From NCBI RefSeq assembly GCF_036924525.1, contig NZ_JAZHRU010000001.1:2323001-2387000 (forward strand): 64,000 bases of DNA, read 5' to 3'. The notes under the pieces were generated by a model. It made no database searches. It was not told where the DNA came from and saw only the letters and a program-made list of their open reading frames with translations. Of this stretch, positions 8,749 through 16,472 are shown piece by piece. The DNA comes from Bradyrhizobium sp. AZCC 1719 (lineage in GTDB: Bacteria > Pseudomonadota > Alphaproteobacteria > Rhizobiales > Xanthobacteraceae). The translations under genes and the position numbers were made by a program. How positions within the stretch are numbered: the stretch's first letter is position 1; every line of letters begins with the position of its first letter.

Positions 8749-8977
8749 CAGCTCTCTCTCGGTTGGTGACGCCCGAAAAAGCGCTTCCTCATGGACCGGC
8801 TCCGGTTCCTCCGGCGGCCTTGTTAATGCACTGCAAACAATGCAGGGCGCGATTGGTTCAAGTTAATTCGGGAAAAAGCTGCAGAACCTTCGGCGGGAAA
8901 TGCGCAGTGACTCGCGTTTCCAGTGATCACGTCTGCGACATCATCAACGAACGCCGCGCTCCCTCCAGCGCCTCTCG

Positions 8978-9015
8978 GCGCGAGCTATGATGTGCAATTG
9001 CACGTCGGAGAATGA
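8978..9015. repeat. Decayed copy of the CAATTG module of repeat family R2
   Basis: The sequence around the 12-bp palindrome GTGCAATTGCAC (8992-9003), with flanks GAGCTATGAT and GGAGAATGACGG, resembles the internal module seen intact at 33855-33872 and 49997-50014. Confidence 0.5.
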
Positions 9016-9036
9016 CGGCTTCGTAGGACGCCGACG

Positions 9037-9067
9037 CCGTAGGGTGGTCGCTTTGCTCACCCTACGG
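9037..9067. repeat. Short member of the GTAGGGTGGGC palindrome family (R1e)
   Basis: CCGTAGGGTG (9037-9046) is the reverse complement of CACCCTACGG (9058-9067); these are the outer ends of the longer R1 elements at 16369, 43108 and 55777, with the interior lost. Confidence 0.6.
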
Positions 9068-9087
9068 TTCTGCGACTTCAATGTTGG

Positions 9088-9354
9088 TTATCGACCGCCG
9101 CCACCACCACCGCCTCCACCGCCGCCGGCGTCACGCATCGACGCGTTTTCGCGCGGATCGAGATTCTTCATGTAGCTCAGCGAAGTGTCGCGGCGGGTGC
9201 GAAGCTGCGCCACATAGTTCATGTGATCTCCGCAAGCCTGCCGTGATACCGCCTGATCGCAGTATGGCGACGCCACGAATGCGGGAGCGGCCATGGCGCT
9301 GGTCGCGCCGACCGCTACCAAAGCAGCCGCAGACAATATTAACTTTATCGACAT
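9088..9354 (-). CDS. Small secreted protein with an 11-glycine tail
   Basis: An 88-residue protein with a clear signal peptide (residues 1-22, MSIKLILSAAALVAVGATSA, then MAAPAF). The mature part has two cysteines (SPYCDQAV, RQACGDHM) and a helical stretch (NYVAQLRTRRDTSLSYMKNLD), and ends in eleven consecutive glycines plus arginine. The ATG at 9354 is supported by GGAGAG just upstream. It has no operon partner. The poly-glycine tail, encoded by mixed GGC/GGT/GGA codons, is probably maintained for the protein rather than a simple replication slip. I do not recognise a named family. Confidence 0.7.
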   Translation of the reverse strand: MSIKLILSAAALVAVGATSAMAAPAFVASPYCDQAVSRQACGDHMNYVAQLRTRRDTSLSYMKNLDPRENASMRDAGGGGGGGGGGGR

Positions 9355-9552
9355 CTGTACTCTCCATTCCTGTTGGCGAAGCCGGAATGGCTCGCACAGG
9401 AGTTCGACGGCGCGAGATGAAAGCCGGTTCGGAAGAGTCGATGAAAATAACGCCGGCCCTATCGGGTAACCGGAATGTGAACGATCTCCGGTGTTCCGAG
9501 CCGTCGTCACCCGCGACCCGTCCGCCGAAGCTCAACGAGCGAAAGCGGAAGG

Positions 9553-9602
9553 CGGGTAACCTAGTATCCCAGAGACAGCAGTAGCGTCTGCTGCTATCTC
9601 CA
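9553..9602. repeat. Repeat family R6, copy a
   Basis: CTAGTATCCCAGAGACAGCAGT here matches, with a few changes, CCAGTATTCCAGAGACGTCAGT in the copy at 56441-56540. Confidence 0.55.
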
Positions 9603-9687
9603 CGTCATTGCGAGGAGCGAAGCGACGAAGCAATCCATATTTCAGCGCGCGGCGCGATGGATTGCTTCGCTTCGCTCGCAATGACGG
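9603..9687. repeat. Palindromic repeat R3a (CGTCATTGCGAGGAGCGAAG type)
   Basis: Inverted repeat: CGTCATTGCGAG...GAAGCAATCCAT on the left and ATGGATTGCTTCG...CTCGCAATGACGG on the right. A second copy lies at 50608-50693. Confidence 0.85.
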
Positions 9688-9703
9688 GGAGAGGCCGGCG
9701 GCC

Positions 9704-10819
9704 TTACTCCGCCGTCCCCTGCGCCATCGCTCTTCGCTCCATTGCATAGCGCACCAGGGCGACGAAGCGATAGATGCCGTGCACGAATTTGCCATAGGGC
9801 ATGGTGACGAACAGCGAAAACACCACGCCGAGATGCAGCGCCAGCAGCGGTCCCATCGCTGCCGTCTCGCGCAAGATCAGCAGCGCCATGCCCGTGAGAC
9901 TCGTCAGGAACAGCATCGCGATGAACGCGACATCCATGCCGTAACGCGCTTCATCGACCAGGATGGAATCGCGCTTCCATCGTTCAGCGAGCAAGCCGAT
10001 CGGCCCAATCAACAGCCCGATGCCGCCCAGCGTGCCGAGCACCACGGGCAGATCCCACCATGCATACGGCGCCTCGCGCGCCAGCAGATAGTGATAGAGC
10101 GTTGCGACGCAGGTCGAGGCAAAGCACAGCGCAAAACCGTAGAAGGTGAGGTGATGATAGAGCCGGCGGCGGTCGGTCGGGCGGTCGTCCTCGTTGAAGC
10201 AGCCGACGCCGCCGCCGTCGAGATAGCGTAGTTCGCCGGCGTCGCGGATGGCCTGCAACAGCGCGCGTGCATCGGTGTTCATGCCGATGGGTTCGCCGAT
10301 GTCGCGCCAGAAGGCGCGCACGCCCATTGCCAGCGCCGCGATAGCGTAGAGGAACGCTGCGCCGAACAGGGCCGCCATCGCATTGTGCGGCATCAATTTG
10401 TAGAACGCACCCGGCCCGGTATGGATGCCGAACAGAATTTGTCGATCGTTCATCGCAGCAAAGCCGAAAATGAACGCGGCGACGCTGAGCGCGGCAACGA
10501 GGCTGATGACAAGTCCGTTGCGCGCGAACGTGCCCGCGAAAGCGCGTGGCCATGCATAGGCCGCATAAGATTCCGCGCGCGCCACCGCGAGCGTCCTCGG
10601 CACATTGACGTTGAATTCGTGCGGCGGCGAGAACTGGCAATCGGTGTAGCAGGCGCCGCAGGCGTGGCAGAGATTGGCGAGATAATTGAGATCGCCGTCG
10701 GAAAAGGCGCGGCGCATTTCCATCGCCGGAAACACCGCGCAGAGGCCCTCGCAATAGCGGCAGGAATTGCAGACCGTCATCAGGCGGTCGGCTTCCTCCA
10801 GAATCTTCGTTCCGTGCAT
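9704..10819 (-). CDS. tcuB: TcuB: iron-sulfur/cytochrome-b-like electron-transfer protein of tricarballylate oxidation
   Basis: A 371-residue membrane protein. The N-terminus carries two 4Fe-4S motifs, CNSCRYCEGLCAVFP (residues 17-31) and CHACGACYTDCQFSPP (about 51-66), followed by roughly six hydrophobic segments with histidines suited to haem binding. TcuB passes electrons from the FAD protein TcuA to the quinone pool, regenerating it after tricarballylate is oxidised to cis-aconitate. It belongs with tcuA (11952-13352), from which it is separated by an esterase gene on the same strand. The family call is firm; a relative acting on a different tricarboxylate or ester-derived acid remains possible. 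Confidence 0.88.
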   Translation of the reverse strand: MHGTKILEEADRLMTVCNSCRYCEGLCAVFPAMEMRRAFSDGDLNYLANLCHACGACYTDCQFSPPHEFNVNVPRTLAVARAESYAAYAWPRAFAGTFARNGLVISLVAALSVAAFIFGFAAMNDRQILFGIHTGPGAFYKLMPHNAMAALFGAAFLYAIAALAMGVRAFWRDIGEPIGMNTDARALLQAIRDAGELRYLDGGGVGCFNEDDRPTDRRRLYHHLTFYGFALCFASTCVATLYHYLLAREAPYAWWDLPVVLGTLGGIGLLIGPIGLLAERWKRDSILVDEARYGMDVAFIAMLFLTSLTGMALLILRETAAMGPLLALHLGVVFSLFVTMPYGKFVHGIYRFVALVRYAMERRAMAQGTAE

Positions 10820-10852
10820 GATGCGCTGCTTCCTGCCCCGCGGCCAACCCGG

Positions 10853-11881
10853 CTATTTCGTTAACCCCTTGCCCTCCAGCCAGTTCTGGATCAGGGCGGC
10901 GACCTCGGCGTTGTTCTTGTCCATCATCACCATGTGCGAATTGCCCTTGATGCCGACTTGCGGCAGATCGACGACATCGACGCTGCCGCCCGCCGCCTTG
11001 ATCGCGTCCGCAAACGCAAGGCCGTTGGCGCGAATCTTCGGCCACCGCGAATCCTTCTCGATGTAGTCGCCATAGACGATCAGCGTCGGAATGTTCTTCA
11101 GCACGTCGACCTTGGCGGGATCGCCGACGCCGGCCGGCTCGATCGCAATCAGCGCCTTGACCTTGTCGGGCCGCGCCTGCGCCACCTTGAAGCCGAAACT
11201 GCCGGCCTGGCTGTGGAACAGGATGATGGAAGGGCCAACGCGGTCGATCTCGGCGATATAGGCGGCGATGATGGCATCATCGGTGGTGGTCCAGCGCGGC
11301 ACGTTCTGCTTGACGAAATTCTCGTAGCCTTCGTTCGGAAACTGGCTGCCGGGCATCAGCTTCCGTTTGGCCGGATCGGGATTGTAGGAGCCGACGCCGT
11401 CGCCGATCCGAAACCGCTCGAACGGATTGGCTGTCGTGAGGAATACCGGCTCGCTCTTGAAGATATCTGGATATTGCGCCCAGCCGGCGCGGCCGCGCTC
11501 GACCGCGTCGGAATTGTAGACGGCCCAGCCCTTGCGCAGAAAATAGTTCAGCCAGCCCTCGCGCCCGTCGGGCGTTGTCTCGTAAGTGACGCCGGTCAGG
11601 CCGCCGCCATGCCACATCAGAAGTGGATAGGCGCCCTTTTCGTTCGCGGGCAGAAAATACTGCACATACATCTGCTCGACCTGATAGGTGCCGTTGGGAT
11701 CGACTTTTGCCGGCACACCGCCGGGCGTGAAGGTCACTTCCTTCACCGGCTTGCCGGAAATTTCGACCAGCCGGCCGCCGACATGGAACGAGCCCATGTC
11801 GCGTAGCGCGATCGGCTCGGCGGCGTGGGCCAGCGTCGCGTTCATCAGAACGACTGCAGCAGTAGTGATCGCAAGCCGCAT
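10853..11881 (-). CDS. Secreted alpha/beta-hydrolase (esterase-like) between tcuA and tcuB
   Basis: A 342-residue exported protein with a signal peptide (MRLAITTAAVVLMNATLAHA). The alpha/beta-hydrolase features are LLMWHGGGLTG (oxyanion strand-loop), the nucleophile elbow HSQAGSFG around residue 225, the strand LIVYGDYIEKDSRW with an acid candidate, and GNSHMVMMD carrying the likely catalytic histidine. The layout is reminiscent of bacterial esterase 713. The ATG at 11881 is preceded by GGGAGGA. Its position inside the tcu operon suggests it releases the TcuA substrate from an ester in the periplasm; that is inference. Confidence 0.8.
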   Translation of the reverse strand: MRLAITTAAVVLMNATLAHAAEPIALRDMGSFHVGGRLVEISGKPVKEVTFTPGGVPAKVDPNGTYQVEQMYVQYFLPANEKGAYPLLMWHGGGLTGVTYETTPDGREGWLNYFLRKGWAVYNSDAVERGRAGWAQYPDIFKSEPVFLTTANPFERFRIGDGVGSYNPDPAKRKLMPGSQFPNEGYENFVKQNVPRWTTTDDAIIAAYIAEIDRVGPSIILFHSQAGSFGFKVAQARPDKVKALIAIEPAGVGDPAKVDVLKNIPTLIVYGDYIEKDSRWPKIRANGLAFADAIKAAGGSVDVVDLPQVGIKGNSHMVMMDKNNAEVAALIQNWLEGKGLTK

Positions 11882-11951
11882 CACAAGTCCTCCCTTCGTT
11901 GTTCTCTCCCTCTCCCCGCAAAGGGCGGGGCGAGGTGAACCGAGCGCGTAT

Positions 11952-13352
11952 CTAATTCTTCGCATTCTTCGCCGCTTCCCGTCCCGCGACCCGACCGAAC
12001 ACGCTGCCGATGGTCATCCCGATACCGGCCGCATAGCCCTTGCCGAGTACGTTGCCGGCCATGATCTCGCCGGCCGCGAACATGTTGGCCGAAGGCTTGC
12101 CGTCCTTCATCACCATGCGCGCCTGCCTGTTCACGCGGGTGCCGAGATAGGTGAAGGTGATGCCGGGCCGCACCGGATAGGCGAGGTAAGGCGGCGTCTC
12201 GATCCGGCGCGCCCAATGCGTCTTCGGCGGCGTGATGCCTTCAGTGCGGCAATCGTCCAGGATGGTGTGATCGAACGTGCCGGGCTTAACCGCGGCATTG
12301 AATTCGGCGATGGTCTTCTCCAGCGCCGCCGGATCGAGCTCGAGCTTGGCGGCCAACTCGGCAATACTCCCGCCCTCGATCGGCGGAAACAGCGTCGGCA
12401 TAAAACTGTTGCGAACGGAGGCATCGAAGATGATGTAGGCGATCTGGTCCGGTTGCGCGGCCACCAGCCGCCCCCAGATCGCGTAACGCTTCGGCCAGAT
12501 ATCCTCGCCCTCGTCGTAGAAGCGCTGGGCGTGCTTGTTGACGACGATGCCGAACACGACCGAGTCGTGGCGGGTGATGATGCCGCCGTCGAATTTCGGA
12601 GCGCGAGCGTCGATCGCAACCGCGTGGCATTGGGTGGGATCGCCGATGTCCTGCACGCCCTTGTCGAGCAGCATTTTCAGGATCGAGCCGCGGTTATAGG
12701 GCGTGCCGCGGATCAGGAAATTATCCGCCGCATCGCCCCAATATTCCTTCAGCCATTCGATATTGGCTTCAAAGCCGCCGGCGGCGGCGACCAGTGCGGC
12801 AGCGCGGATTTCGCTCGTGCCGTCGATCGGCTGCTTCAGCTTGGCGGACAGGAACATGCCGTGTTCGATATCGAGGTCGATCACCTCGGCATCGTAGACG
12901 ATTTCGACGCCGAGTTTTTCTGCGGTGAGATAGAGCGCGTTCAGCATCGCCCGCCCTCCGCCGAGGAAGAACGAGTTGGTGCGGCCGAGGCTCAGCGTGC
13001 CGCCGAGTGAGGGTTGCCAGCGCACGCCTTGTTCGACGATCCAGTTCAGAATGTCCTTGGACTCCCTGATCATGAATTTCGCCAGTTCCTCGTCGGTCTG
13101 ACCGCCGGTCAGCCGCAACAGATCGTCCCAGAACTCCTCTTCCGTGTACGGCCCGGTGAGAATGTCGGTCGCGGCATCGTGCGCGCAGCGCATGTTGCGG
13201 GTGTGGCGGGTATTGCCGCCGCGATAAAACTTCGGAGCGCCTTCCAGCACCAGCACGGAAGCACCTGCGCGCCGGGCGCTGATGGCGGCGCAGAGTGCGG
13301 CGTTGCCGCCGCCGATCACCAGCACATCGAACTTGACTGTCAAATCGGCCAT
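11952..13352 (-). CDS. tcuA: TcuA: FAD-dependent tricarballylate dehydrogenase
   Basis: A 466-residue flavoprotein of the fumarate reductase/succinate dehydrogenase flavoprotein superfamily, matching TcuA. The dinucleotide fold is VLVIGGGNAALCAA (residues 10-23), followed by RGGNTRHTRNMR in the FAD-binding region, VAAAGGFEANIEW in mid-protein, and the C-terminal GEIMAGNVLGKGYAAGIGM block closing the FAD site. TcuA oxidises tricarballylate to cis-aconitate, feeding the TCA cycle. The ATG at 13352 is the first with family-like sequence after it. A LysR-type gene lies immediately upstream on the same strand and is the likely regulator. Confidence 0.88.
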   Translation of the reverse strand: MADLTVKFDVLVIGGGNAALCAAISARRAGASVLVLEGAPKFYRGGNTRHTRNMRCAHDAATDILTGPYTEEEFWDDLLRLTGGQTDEELAKFMIRESKDILNWIVEQGVRWQPSLGGTLSLGRTNSFFLGGGRAMLNALYLTAEKLGVEIVYDAEVIDLDIEHGMFLSAKLKQPIDGTSEIRAAALVAAAGGFEANIEWLKEYWGDAADNFLIRGTPYNRGSILKMLLDKGVQDIGDPTQCHAVAIDARAPKFDGGIITRHDSVVFGIVVNKHAQRFYDEGEDIWPKRYAIWGRLVAAQPDQIAYIIFDASVRNSFMPTLFPPIEGGSIAELAAKLELDPAALEKTIAEFNAAVKPGTFDHTILDDCRTEGITPPKTHWARRIETPPYLAYPVRPGITFTYLGTRVNRQARMVMKDGKPSANMFAAGEIMAGNVLGKGYAAGIGMTIGSVFGRVAGREAAKNAKN

Positions 13353-13538
13353 GCGCTCTTGTTGTCGTTGTTGGCCTGGAAAATCAAACCGGCGCTCGGC
13401 CAGGCAAATCCATCCGCCCCGCGATTTTCTAGCCTGATGCAACGGCCGCGTCACGCCTCTCGTGCGCCTGCATCAGTAATCAGCATGGCCGCATGCGACG
13501 ATGTCGCATGCACTTGGCTATACGGAATATCCGCAAGC

Positions 13539-14438
13539 TCAGGGACGGTTCTGAACGGAGGCGAGCAGCCATTGCCGGAATGCCGCGAGCTTTGGCGGAT
13601 CGGCTCTACCCGCCGGCGAGACCAGATAGAATCCGGCATCGACCGGGAAAGCCATCTTGAAGGGAACGACCAAACGTCCCTTGGCGATGTCCTCCTGCAC
13701 ATAGGCGGTGCGGCCCATGGCAACGCCGAGGCCGTCGATCGCGGCCTGCACCGTCATGAAGATCATGTCGAAGGTCACGCCCGGCTGTTTCGAAAAATCG
13801 GCTGGCAACCCGGCCGCCGTCAGCCACAGCCGCCAGTCGTCGCTATTCGCGTTGCTGGTATGCAGCAGCACGTGATCCCGGAGGTCTTCGGGGCATTTCA
13901 GCGGCTTGTTCCCCTTGAGCAGCGCCGGACTGCACACCGGAAAGAGTTCGTCCGCCATCAGCCAGTCGGCGCGAACGCCAGGCCACTGGCCGCGGCCGTA
14001 GCGGATCGCGGCATCGACCTTGTCGCGCTGGAAGTCGACCAGGTTGATCGAGGTCGTGATGCGAACGTCGATCCCCGGTTGCGCTTCCTGAAACGCCGTG
14101 AGGCGCGGCAACAGCCATTTGGCGGCCAGCGAGGCCAGCGTCGACACCGTCAGCACATGGTCGTCGTCTTTCCGCAGCAGGCGGTCGGTCGCGAGCCGGA
14201 GATCGTTGAAGGCGGCGCGGATGCCTGGAAGGTAGTCCTGCGCTTCCGCCGTCAGCGTCAGCGAGCGGTTCTGGCGAACAAAGAGGCGAACGCCGAGCTC
14301 TTCCTCCAGCCGCTTGATCTGGTGACTGATCGCGGTCTGCGTGACGTTCAGCTCGGAGGCGGCTTGCGTGAAGCTCAGATGCCGGGCGGCTGCCTCGAAG
14401 GCGCGCAGGCCATTCAGCGACGGCAGTCTGCCGGTCAT
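13539..14438 (-). CDS. LysR-family (GcvA-like) transcriptional regulator next to tcuA
   Basis: A 299-residue LysR regulator: the winged helix-turn-helix at residues 8-66 (GLRAFEAAARHLSFTQAAS, QTAISHQIKRLEEELG) and a periplasmic-binding-like effector domain from about residue 92. The pattern LPRLTAFQEAQPGIDVRI and the WPGVRADWL segment resemble the GcvA subgroup. It is transcribed in the same direction as tcuA, 186 bases upstream of it, so it probably controls the tcu genes; TcuR of Salmonella is also LysR-type. The gene start has GGAGGAT upstream. Confidence 0.85.
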   Translation of the reverse strand: MTGRLPSLNGLRAFEAAARHLSFTQAASELNVTQTAISHQIKRLEEELGVRLFVRQNRSLTLTAEAQDYLPGIRAAFNDLRLATDRLLRKDDDHVLTVSTLASLAAKWLLPRLTAFQEAQPGIDVRITTSINLVDFQRDKVDAAIRYGRGQWPGVRADWLMADELFPVCSPALLKGNKPLKCPEDLRDHVLLHTSNANSDDWRLWLTAAGLPADFSKQPGVTFDMIFMTVQAAIDGLGVAMGRTAYVQEDIAKGRLVVPFKMAFPVDAGFYLVSPAGRADPPKLAAFRQWLLASVQNRP

Positions 14439-14553
14439 TCCCGATCCTCCCTAATACATGAGTTTATATCATCCGAAACGGTACAAAGTGTCGTTTGTGA
14501 ACGGCCCCGGGAGCGCAGATATTAGCGCCAACAGATTACTACAGGAGCCGAAA

Positions 14554-14757
14554 ATGTCCACTTTCACGCATGAATCGATGATAAATCATCATGGACCGGG
14601 GATTTTGAGCCAATTGGCCGAGACCCTCCATGTCTGGCGGCAGCGCTACCAGTCCCGCCGCGAACTGGCCAAGTGGTCCGAGCGGGAGCTGCACGACATC
14701 GGCGTCTCCTGGAGCGACGTCGCCTACGAGGCCGAGAAACCGTTCTGGCGGGCTTAA
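14554..14757 (+). CDS. DUF1127 small protein
   Basis: A 67-residue protein ending in the DUF1127 motif (RRELAKWSERELHDIGVSWSDV). Such short arginine-rich proteins are common in alphaproteobacteria; some affect RNA turnover and phosphate or carbon metabolism. The ATG at 14554 follows ACAGGAG at ideal spacing. It is a monocistron: a strong hairpin lies ten bases after the stop, before the GNAT gene. Confidence 0.85.
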   Translation: MSTFTHESMINHHGPGILSQLAETLHVWRQRYQSRRELAKWSERELHDIGVSWSDVAYEAEKPFWRA

Positions 14758-14766
14758 GTAGCAGCC

Positions 14767-14805
14767 GGCCGGCGCCCTCGTCTGGGGGGGCGCCGGCCAT
14801 TTTCA
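14767..14805 (+). terminator. Rho-independent-type terminator after the DUF1127 gene
   Basis: GGCCGGCGCCC (14767-14777) pairs perfectly with GGGCGCCGGCC (14788-14798) around a 10-base loop and is followed by ATTTTCATT. Confidence 0.75.
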
Positions 14806-14828
14806 TTGAGGACCGACGGGAGCGCGAG

Positions 14829-15449
14829 ATGACCAGGCTGCGTTTCGACGATCTCAGGCAGTATTCGGACGTACTGCTTTCGCGGCATGGCCAGGCCGTG
14901 ACCGTGCGCTTCGTCGAGCCGCGCGACGCCGAGGCGCTGCAGAACTATTTCCGCGCGCTCTCGACGCGCTCCCGCTACAACCGCTTCCTCGGCGCGGCCA
15001 GCGAACTGCCGCCGTCCGAACTCGAGCGCTTCATCCATGTCGGCGAAGCGGATCGGTTCAGTGTGGTCGCGACCATGCCGGTCGACGGCCGCGAGACCAT
15101 CGTCGGCGAAGCGCGCTATGCCTTCGATAGCGAGACTGCTGCAATCGAGGTCGGCCTGTCGATCGACGACCGCTGGCAGGGCCATGGCATCGGCAGGGCG
15201 CTGTTGAAAAACCTCGAATGCCGCGCGGCCGCGTTCGGCGCCGAGCGCATCTTCGGCGACACGCTGCGTTCCAACGATGCCATGATCGCGCTCGCCCGCA
15301 AGTCCGGCTACGGCTTTACCAATACGCCCGGCGACTGGAAGTTGACGCGCTTCCAGAAAGATATCCACGTCGAACCGCAGGAAATCCCATGCGCCAGTTG
15401 GCGGCTCGCCGCCGTCTCTCCCAGCGCAATGTCCTCGCTTGCGGTTTGA
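14829..15449 (+). CDS. GNAT-family N-acetyltransferase
   Basis: A 206-residue GNAT acetyltransferase. The acetyl-CoA-binding motif A is clear: VGLSIDDRWQGHGIGRALLKNL at about residues 112-133, with the Q-x-x-G-x-G core QGHGIG. Motif B follows (GDTLRSNDAMIALARKSGYGF). The N-terminal TVRFVEPRDAEALQNYF is typical of acetyltransferases similar to the one fused to acyl-CoA synthetase in Pat proteins, so a protein-lysine acetylase is one possibility. The ATG at 14829 is chosen since GGGAG precedes it and the upstream codons overlap the terminator. The C-terminal 30 residues look non-conserved. A perfect terminator follows. Confidence 0.85.
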   Translation: MTRLRFDDLRQYSDVLLSRHGQAVTVRFVEPRDAEALQNYFRALSTRSRYNRFLGAASELPPSELERFIHVGEADRFSVVATMPVDGRETIVGEARYAFDSETAAIEVGLSIDDRWQGHGIGRALLKNLECRAAAFGAERIFGDTLRSNDAMIALARKSGYGFTNTPGDWKLTRFQKDIHVEPQEIPCASWRLAAVSPSAMSSLAV

Positions 15450-15456
15450 CCACTGA

Positions 15457-15492
15457 GCCCGGTTCTGGCCGCTCCAGAACCGGGCCATTTTT
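15457..15492 (+). terminator. Rho-independent terminator after the GNAT gene
   Basis: GCCCGGTTCTGG (15457-15468) and CCAGAACCGGGC (15474-15485) form a perfect 12-bp stem with a 5-base loop, followed by CATTTTT. It sits in the gap before the convergent crotonase stop. Confidence 0.9.
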
Positions 15493-15514
15493 CCGCTACT
15501 CGCGGAAAGGAACT

Positions 15515-16345
15515 TTAGCTTCCCCTGAACACCGGCTTGCGCTTGTCGATGAAGGCTTGCACCGCCTCCTTGTGATCGGCGGTGGTAGTCAGGCGGACGA
15601 GACGCTCAGCCTCGTGGTCGCGCGCGGTGGCGAAGTCGAATTGGAGCGCTTCGTCGAGATTGTCCTTGATGTAGCGCAGCGCGAGCGTCGGGCCTTCGGC
15701 CATGGATCTGGCAAGCGCGAAGGCCTCAGTCTGCAGTCTGTCGTCGGGCACCACGCGGTTGACGAGGCCGATCGCCTCGCATCTTGTGGCATCGACCTTG
15801 TCGCCGGTAAACATCAGTTCGCGCGCCCGCGAAGTTCCGACCAGCCGCGTCAGCAGCCAGGCGATGCCGTAATCGCCGGAGAGCGCGACGCGGACGTAGC
15901 CGGTGGAGACGAAGGCGGATTGCGCCGCTAGTCTGATATCGCAGGCCAGCGCGAGCGCGAGGCCAGCGCCGACCGCGGGACCGGGCAGCGCCGCAATCGT
16001 CGGCTTGCGCACCGAGGCCAGCGCGCCGGTAAGCAGGCGCTGCCGCTCCTGCAGGTCGGCGACCTTCTCGTCGTAGGACATCTCTAGCTTCTTCTTATCG
16101 CGATGCGCGCCCATGCCCTTGACGTTGCCGCCGGCGCAAAACGCGGTGCCCGCGCCGGTGAGCAGGAGCGCACCGATCTCGGGGTTCTCGCCGCAGCTCT
16201 TGATCATGCTGCGAAGCGCCGGCGTCAGCGTATCCGAGAACGCGTTGCGCGCTTCGGGGCGGTTCAGCGTAATGATGGCGACGCGGTCGCGGATCACGCA
16301 GAGCAGTTCGTCGGTGCCGGTGTCGATTTTGGTTTCGGTGGTCAT
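15515..16345 (-). CDS. Enoyl-CoA hydratase/isomerase (crotonase) family protein
   Basis: A 276-residue crotonase-fold protein. The oxyanion-hole segments are GTAFCAGGNVKGM (about residue 70) and PGPAVGAGLALALACDIRLA (about 123-142). At the usual catalytic glutamate positions it has GDYGIAWLLTRLVG rather than the E...E pair of a canonical hydratase: the first position is D and the second is not obvious, so it may be an isomerase or a diverged hydratase. The ATG at 16345 follows GGGGAG. It is adjacent to an SDR gene on the same strand, with an R1 repeat in the gap. The natural acyl-CoA substrate is unknown. Confidence 0.82.
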   Translation of the reverse strand: MTTETKIDTGTDELLCVIRDRVAIITLNRPEARNAFSDTLTPALRSMIKSCGENPEIGALLLTGAGTAFCAGGNVKGMGAHRDKKKLEMSYDEKVADLQERQRLLTGALASVRKPTIAALPGPAVGAGLALALACDIRLAAQSAFVSTGYVRVALSGDYGIAWLLTRLVGTSRARELMFTGDKVDATRCEAIGLVNRVVPDDRLQTEAFALARSMAEGPTLALRYIKDNLDEALQFDFATARDHEAERLVRLTTTADHKEAVQAFIDKRKPVFRGS

Positions 16346-16368
16346 TTCGCTCCCCATGCTGGTTTGCC

Positions 16369-16460
16369 GTAGGGTGGGCAAAGCGAAGCGTGCCCACCAT
16401 TCAAAGTCGCTCCCTGCGATAGATGGTGGGCACAGCGCTTCGCGCCTTTGCCCACCCTAC
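16369..16460. repeat. Palindromic repeat R1a (GTAGGGTGGGCAAAGCG type)
   Basis: The left arm GTAGGGTGGGCAAAGCGAAG... and the right arm ...CTTTGCCCACCCTAC are inverted copies with an inner pair CCCACCAT/ATGGTGGG. Located between the crotonase start and the SDR stop. Confidence 0.88.
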
Positions 16461-16472
16461 AGCCGGACGCTT

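Larger units (their letters stand above)
8749..9087. other. Intergenic region holding the glucan-operon promoter side and decayed repeats
   Basis: No convincing gene. The left half must carry the promoter of the glucan operon (minus strand), but I see no clear -35/-10 pair. The right half holds a decayed copy of the CAATTG-centred repeat module (8978-9015, core GTGCAATTGCAC at 8992-9003) and a short GTAGGGTG palindrome (9037-9067). Confidence 0.6.
9355..9703. other. Intergenic region with two repeats
   Basis: No gene supported. It contains the promoter side of the 88-residue gene, a short repeat with AGTATCCCAGAGACAGCAG (9553-9602), and the R3a palindrome (9603-9687). Confidence 0.6.

Noticed and set aside
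13014..14525. A 503-codon plus-strand open frame over tcuA 5' region and the LysR gene
   Set aside because: It crosses two recognised genes and their intergenic region; composition typical of antisense frames.
16369..16460. Possible CRISPR array at repeat clusters such as R1a
   Set aside because: Only one inverted-repeat unit is present at each site; there are no regularly spaced direct repeats and no cas genes.
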